Of a DNA stretch of 13,537 nucleotides, positions 11,408-13,537 are shown one piece after another. Made by a program: the position numbers and the translations under genes. Position 1 is the first letter of the stretch, and each line of letters starts with the position of its first letter. The DNA lies in the NCBI GenBank assembly GCA_936936565.1, contig CAKZIX010000057.1:1-13537 (forward strand), given 5' to 3'. This DNA is from an uncultured Nocardiaceae bacterium. GTDB taxonomy: Bacteria; Actinomycetota; Actinomycetes; Mycobacteriales; Mycobacteriaceae. A model generated the notes under the pieces. It saw nothing but the letters and a program-made list of their open reading frames with translations, was not told where the DNA came from and searched no databases.

Positions 11408-13537
11408 CTAGAGCAGGTCGAGGATCTGCTCCGCCGCCCTGGCCCGCGTCAGATTCGCCGCCCGGCCCAGTGCCTCGTCGACCGCCTCGTCGCCGAGCAC
11501 GGCCCGGGCGGCAGCGACGTGTATGCCCCAGCGCAGCGACGGGAAATCCTGCCGGGCACGGGCTTTCATGCCCAGCGCGAGCAGCGCCGCGCCCAGCTCG
11601 GCGTCGGCCCCCGAAGCGATCAGGTAGCTGCCGACCGCCACACCGACACACCCCGCTTGTGGGATGTCGCCGAACTGCGCCAGGCGCACCGGCGCCGCGG
11701 CGCGCAGTTGCGCGGCCAGCACGGCCACCTCGCTCGTGCGCCCGCAGCGAACATGTGCGGCGAGGACCGCGGCGGCGGCCATCGTCGCGGAGGGACCGGG
11801 CGCCGTGGTGTCTTCCGGCCACCCCAGGTACTGCAGCGAACGCCCGAACAGCATCACGGCAGTATCGGAATTGCCTTCGGCGAGTTCGGCTTCGGCCAGC
11901 GCCGCGGTGATCGCGGCCATGCGCTCACCGTTCTGTACCACCAAACCCTTGGCGTTCGAAGCATTTTCCACGGACGTCGACTCGGTCAGCTGGGTGTCGA
12001 GCAGCCGCCGGCCTTCGTCGATGCGGCCGAGACCGATCAGCGCTGCGGCCAAAAACGCGCGAATCTGGGCAGCTTCCTCGTAGGCGTGCAAGCGCCACAA
12101 CGCATCCGCGGCTTCGGCGTAGTAGTCGATGGCCGCGGCGTAGTTTCCGGACTGCGCGTGCAACGAGCCGAGGTGCTGGCACGCCACCGCAAGGCCCCAG
12201 GTGTCGCCGCCGCGGGTGAGGGCGCGGAACTCGAGCGCATCGCGTCTGGAACCATAGGTGTCGCTGTAGTTTTCGCGCATGTTGGCGCGCCACATGAGCG
12301 CCACGGCGCGCCGCGCCGGGTCCGGCGCCCGCACCATCTGCGCCAGCGCCCGGGCCAGGCCGCGGCCGTTCAGCCGCCAGGTGACCAGTTCGCCGAAGGC
12401 CTGCACGCTGGGGTCCAGCCGGACGCCGGTTCGTAGCAGCGCGCGAACCCGGATGCGCGCGAACGCAACCGAACGAAACCGACCGCCGGGAACCAGGTGC
12501 ACGCCGGCCAACACGTAGCTGAGCACGAGCAGGTTCGGGTCCAGTTCGGGTGCGACCGGGCTCGGGTCCAGCTCCAGCACGCGCGGCGCCCAGGTGCCGA
12601 CCTCGGAGTGTGCGCCGCGGATCGCCCAGAACAAGCCGAGCAGCGCGAACACCGAATACACCGTTGCCGCATCACGATTGTCGAGGCCGGTGCGCAGCAC
12701 CGCGAGCAAATTGTCGTGCTCGGCGTCCACCCGGTGCACGACGGCGATCTGTCCGGGTCCGTGAAACCGCACTGCCAGGTCGGCGGTTTGTGCGCGCGCC
12801 CAGGCCGCCATGCGCGCCGTGACCGCCACGGCCTCGGCGCCCAGGTGCTCCTCGCCGAATTCCCGCACGGTTTCCAGCATGTGATAGCGCACGCCGTCGG
12901 TCTCGGTGACCGTGAGCAGCGACTGGTTCACCAATCCCTCCACCGCACTTGCGATGTCGCCAAGCGCGCCCCATTCCGCGACGTGTGCGGCGGCTTCCAT
13001 GGTGAACCCGCTGGGGAACCGGCACAGCCGGCGCAGCGCGATCTGCTGGGGCTCGTCGAGCAGTTGCCAGCTCCACTCGATCACCGCGTGCAGGGTGCGA
13101 TGCCGCTCGGGTGTGGTGCGGTCGGCGCTGCGCAGCAATGAAAACCGGTCTGCCAAGCGCGTATTGATTTCCTCCACGCTCATCGTGCGGACCCGGGCCG
13201 CGGCCAGCTCCAGCGCCAGGGGGAGCCCGTCGAGCGTGCGGCACAGTCGCGTCACCGCCGGCGCGTCGAGCCGCACGGTGGGCCGCGCCGCCCGCGCACG
13301 AGCCTGGAACAACTCCGTCGCCGACGACATCACATCGAGCGGCCCCAGCGGATATACCGCCTCGGCGGCGATCATCAACGGCGACCGGCTGGTGGTGAGC
13401 ACCCTCAGCCGATCCGACGCCGCCACCAGATCGCTCACCACGTCCACCACCGCGTCGAGCACGTGCTCACAGTTGTCGAGGATCAGCAGGATCGGCGCGA
13501 ACCGGACCGCCGCGCGCAACCGTTCCCGAGCCGACCG
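11408..13537 (-). CDS. AfsR-type STAND ATPase regulator (N-terminus beyond window)
   Basis: About 709 codons are visible, entering from the right edge in an open frame and ending in TAG. The visible part starts within an NB-ARC-type ATPase domain: the Walker B region FAPILLILDNCEHVLDA, then LRVLTTSRSPLMI (sensor) and LDGLPLALELAAARVRTM (helical lid). A winged-helix segment follows (IEWSWQLLDEPQQIALRRL). The remaining 480 residues look like degenerate TPR helices, for example HLGSLHAQSGNYAAAIDYYA and LGRIDEGRRLLD. The C-terminus (RARAAEQILDLL) holds no LuxR helix-turn-helix, so any DNA-binding domain must be N-terminal and outside the window. The Walker A motif is also outside. It is convergent with the exporter operon; control of that operon is possible but not shown. 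Confidence 0.88.
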   Translation of the reverse strand, partial: RSARERLRAAVRFAPILLILDNCEHVLDAVVDVVSDLVAASDRLRVLTTSRSPLMIAAEAVYPLGPLDVMSSATELFQARARAARPTVRLDAPAVTRLCRTLDGLPLALELAAARVRTMSVEEINTRLADRFSLLRSADRTTPERHRTLHAVIEWSWQLLDEPQQIALRRLCRFPSGFTMEAAAHVAEWGALGDIASAVEGLVNQSLLTVTETDGVRYHMLETVREFGEEHLGAEAVAVTARMAAWARAQTADLAVRFHGPGQIAVVHRVDAEHDNLLAVLRTGLDNRDAATVYSVFALLGLFWAIRGAHSEVGTWAPRVLELDPSPVAPELDPNLLVLSYVLAGVHLVPGGRFRSVAFARIRVRALLRTGVRLDPSVQAFGELVTWRLNGRGLARALAQMVRAPDPARRAVALMWRANMRENYSDTYGSRRDALEFRALTRGGDTWGLAVACQHLGSLHAQSGNYAAAIDYYAEAADALWRLHAYEEAAQIRAFLAAALIGLGRIDEGRRLLDTQLTESTSVENASNAKGLVVQNGERMAAITAALAEAELAEGNSDTAVMLFGRSLQYLGWPEDTTAPGPSATMAAAAVLAAHVRCGRTSEVAVLAAQLRAAAPVRLAQFGDIPQAGCVGVAVGSYLIASGADAELGAALLALGMKARARQDFPSLRWGIHVAAARAVLGDEAVDEALGRAANLTRARAAEQILDLL

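Overview
The window comes from a high-GC actinobacterium, most likely of the order Mycobacteriales (Nocardia, Rhodococcus or Mycobacterium relatives). Three things point there: MenB and MenD recall the Mycobacterium tuberculosis proteins closely from memory, the gene order resembles the mycobacterial menE-to-menD region, and several genes appear to be read from leaderless mRNAs with a TANNNT box just upstream of an ATG or GTG. The genus cannot be fixed from the sequence alone.

Left half, mostly minus strand (1-4630). Reading in the direction of transcription: a PaaI-type hotdog thioesterase (4630-3980), three tandem ~66-residue secreted peptides (3864-3189, the middle one frameshifted), an orphan ComB-like 2-phosphosulfolactate phosphatase (3171-2449), menC (2400-1429), a 148-residue protein of unknown function (1362-916), and menD (849-1, running off the left edge). 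A strong hairpin and a new promoter separate the 148-residue gene from menD.

Centre (4631-5107). A 477-bp gene-free divergent region holds the thioesterase promoter, a minisatellite of nine 30-bp units plus a partial tenth, an exact 15-bp tandem duplication, and the start region of menB. No further gene is supported there.

Right half. menB (5108-6010) is followed by a hairpin, a 16-bp perfect palindrome, a second hairpin and a leaderless promoter. Then comes a compact operon: a conserved hypothetical gene, a VOC/glyoxalase-fold gene and menE. With menD and menC, the window holds four enzymes of the classical menaquinone route: MenD makes SEPHCHC, MenC makes o-succinylbenzoate, MenE makes its CoA thioester, and MenB makes DHNA-CoA. 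The thioesterase could supply the next hydrolysis step (inference).

Far right. An HxlR-family repressor diverges from a short quinone-oxidoreductase-like MDR gene across a shared operator/promoter. A DrrA/DrrB-type ABC exporter pair follows, linked by a 22-codon mini-ORF with ATGA overlaps at both ends. The window ends inside a convergent AfsR-type STAND ATPase regulator whose N-terminus lies beyond the right edge.

The most unusual material is the secreted-peptide cluster, the minisatellite in the men divergent region, the bridging mini-ORF in the exporter operon, and the repeated 7-nt spacing between -10 boxes and start codons.
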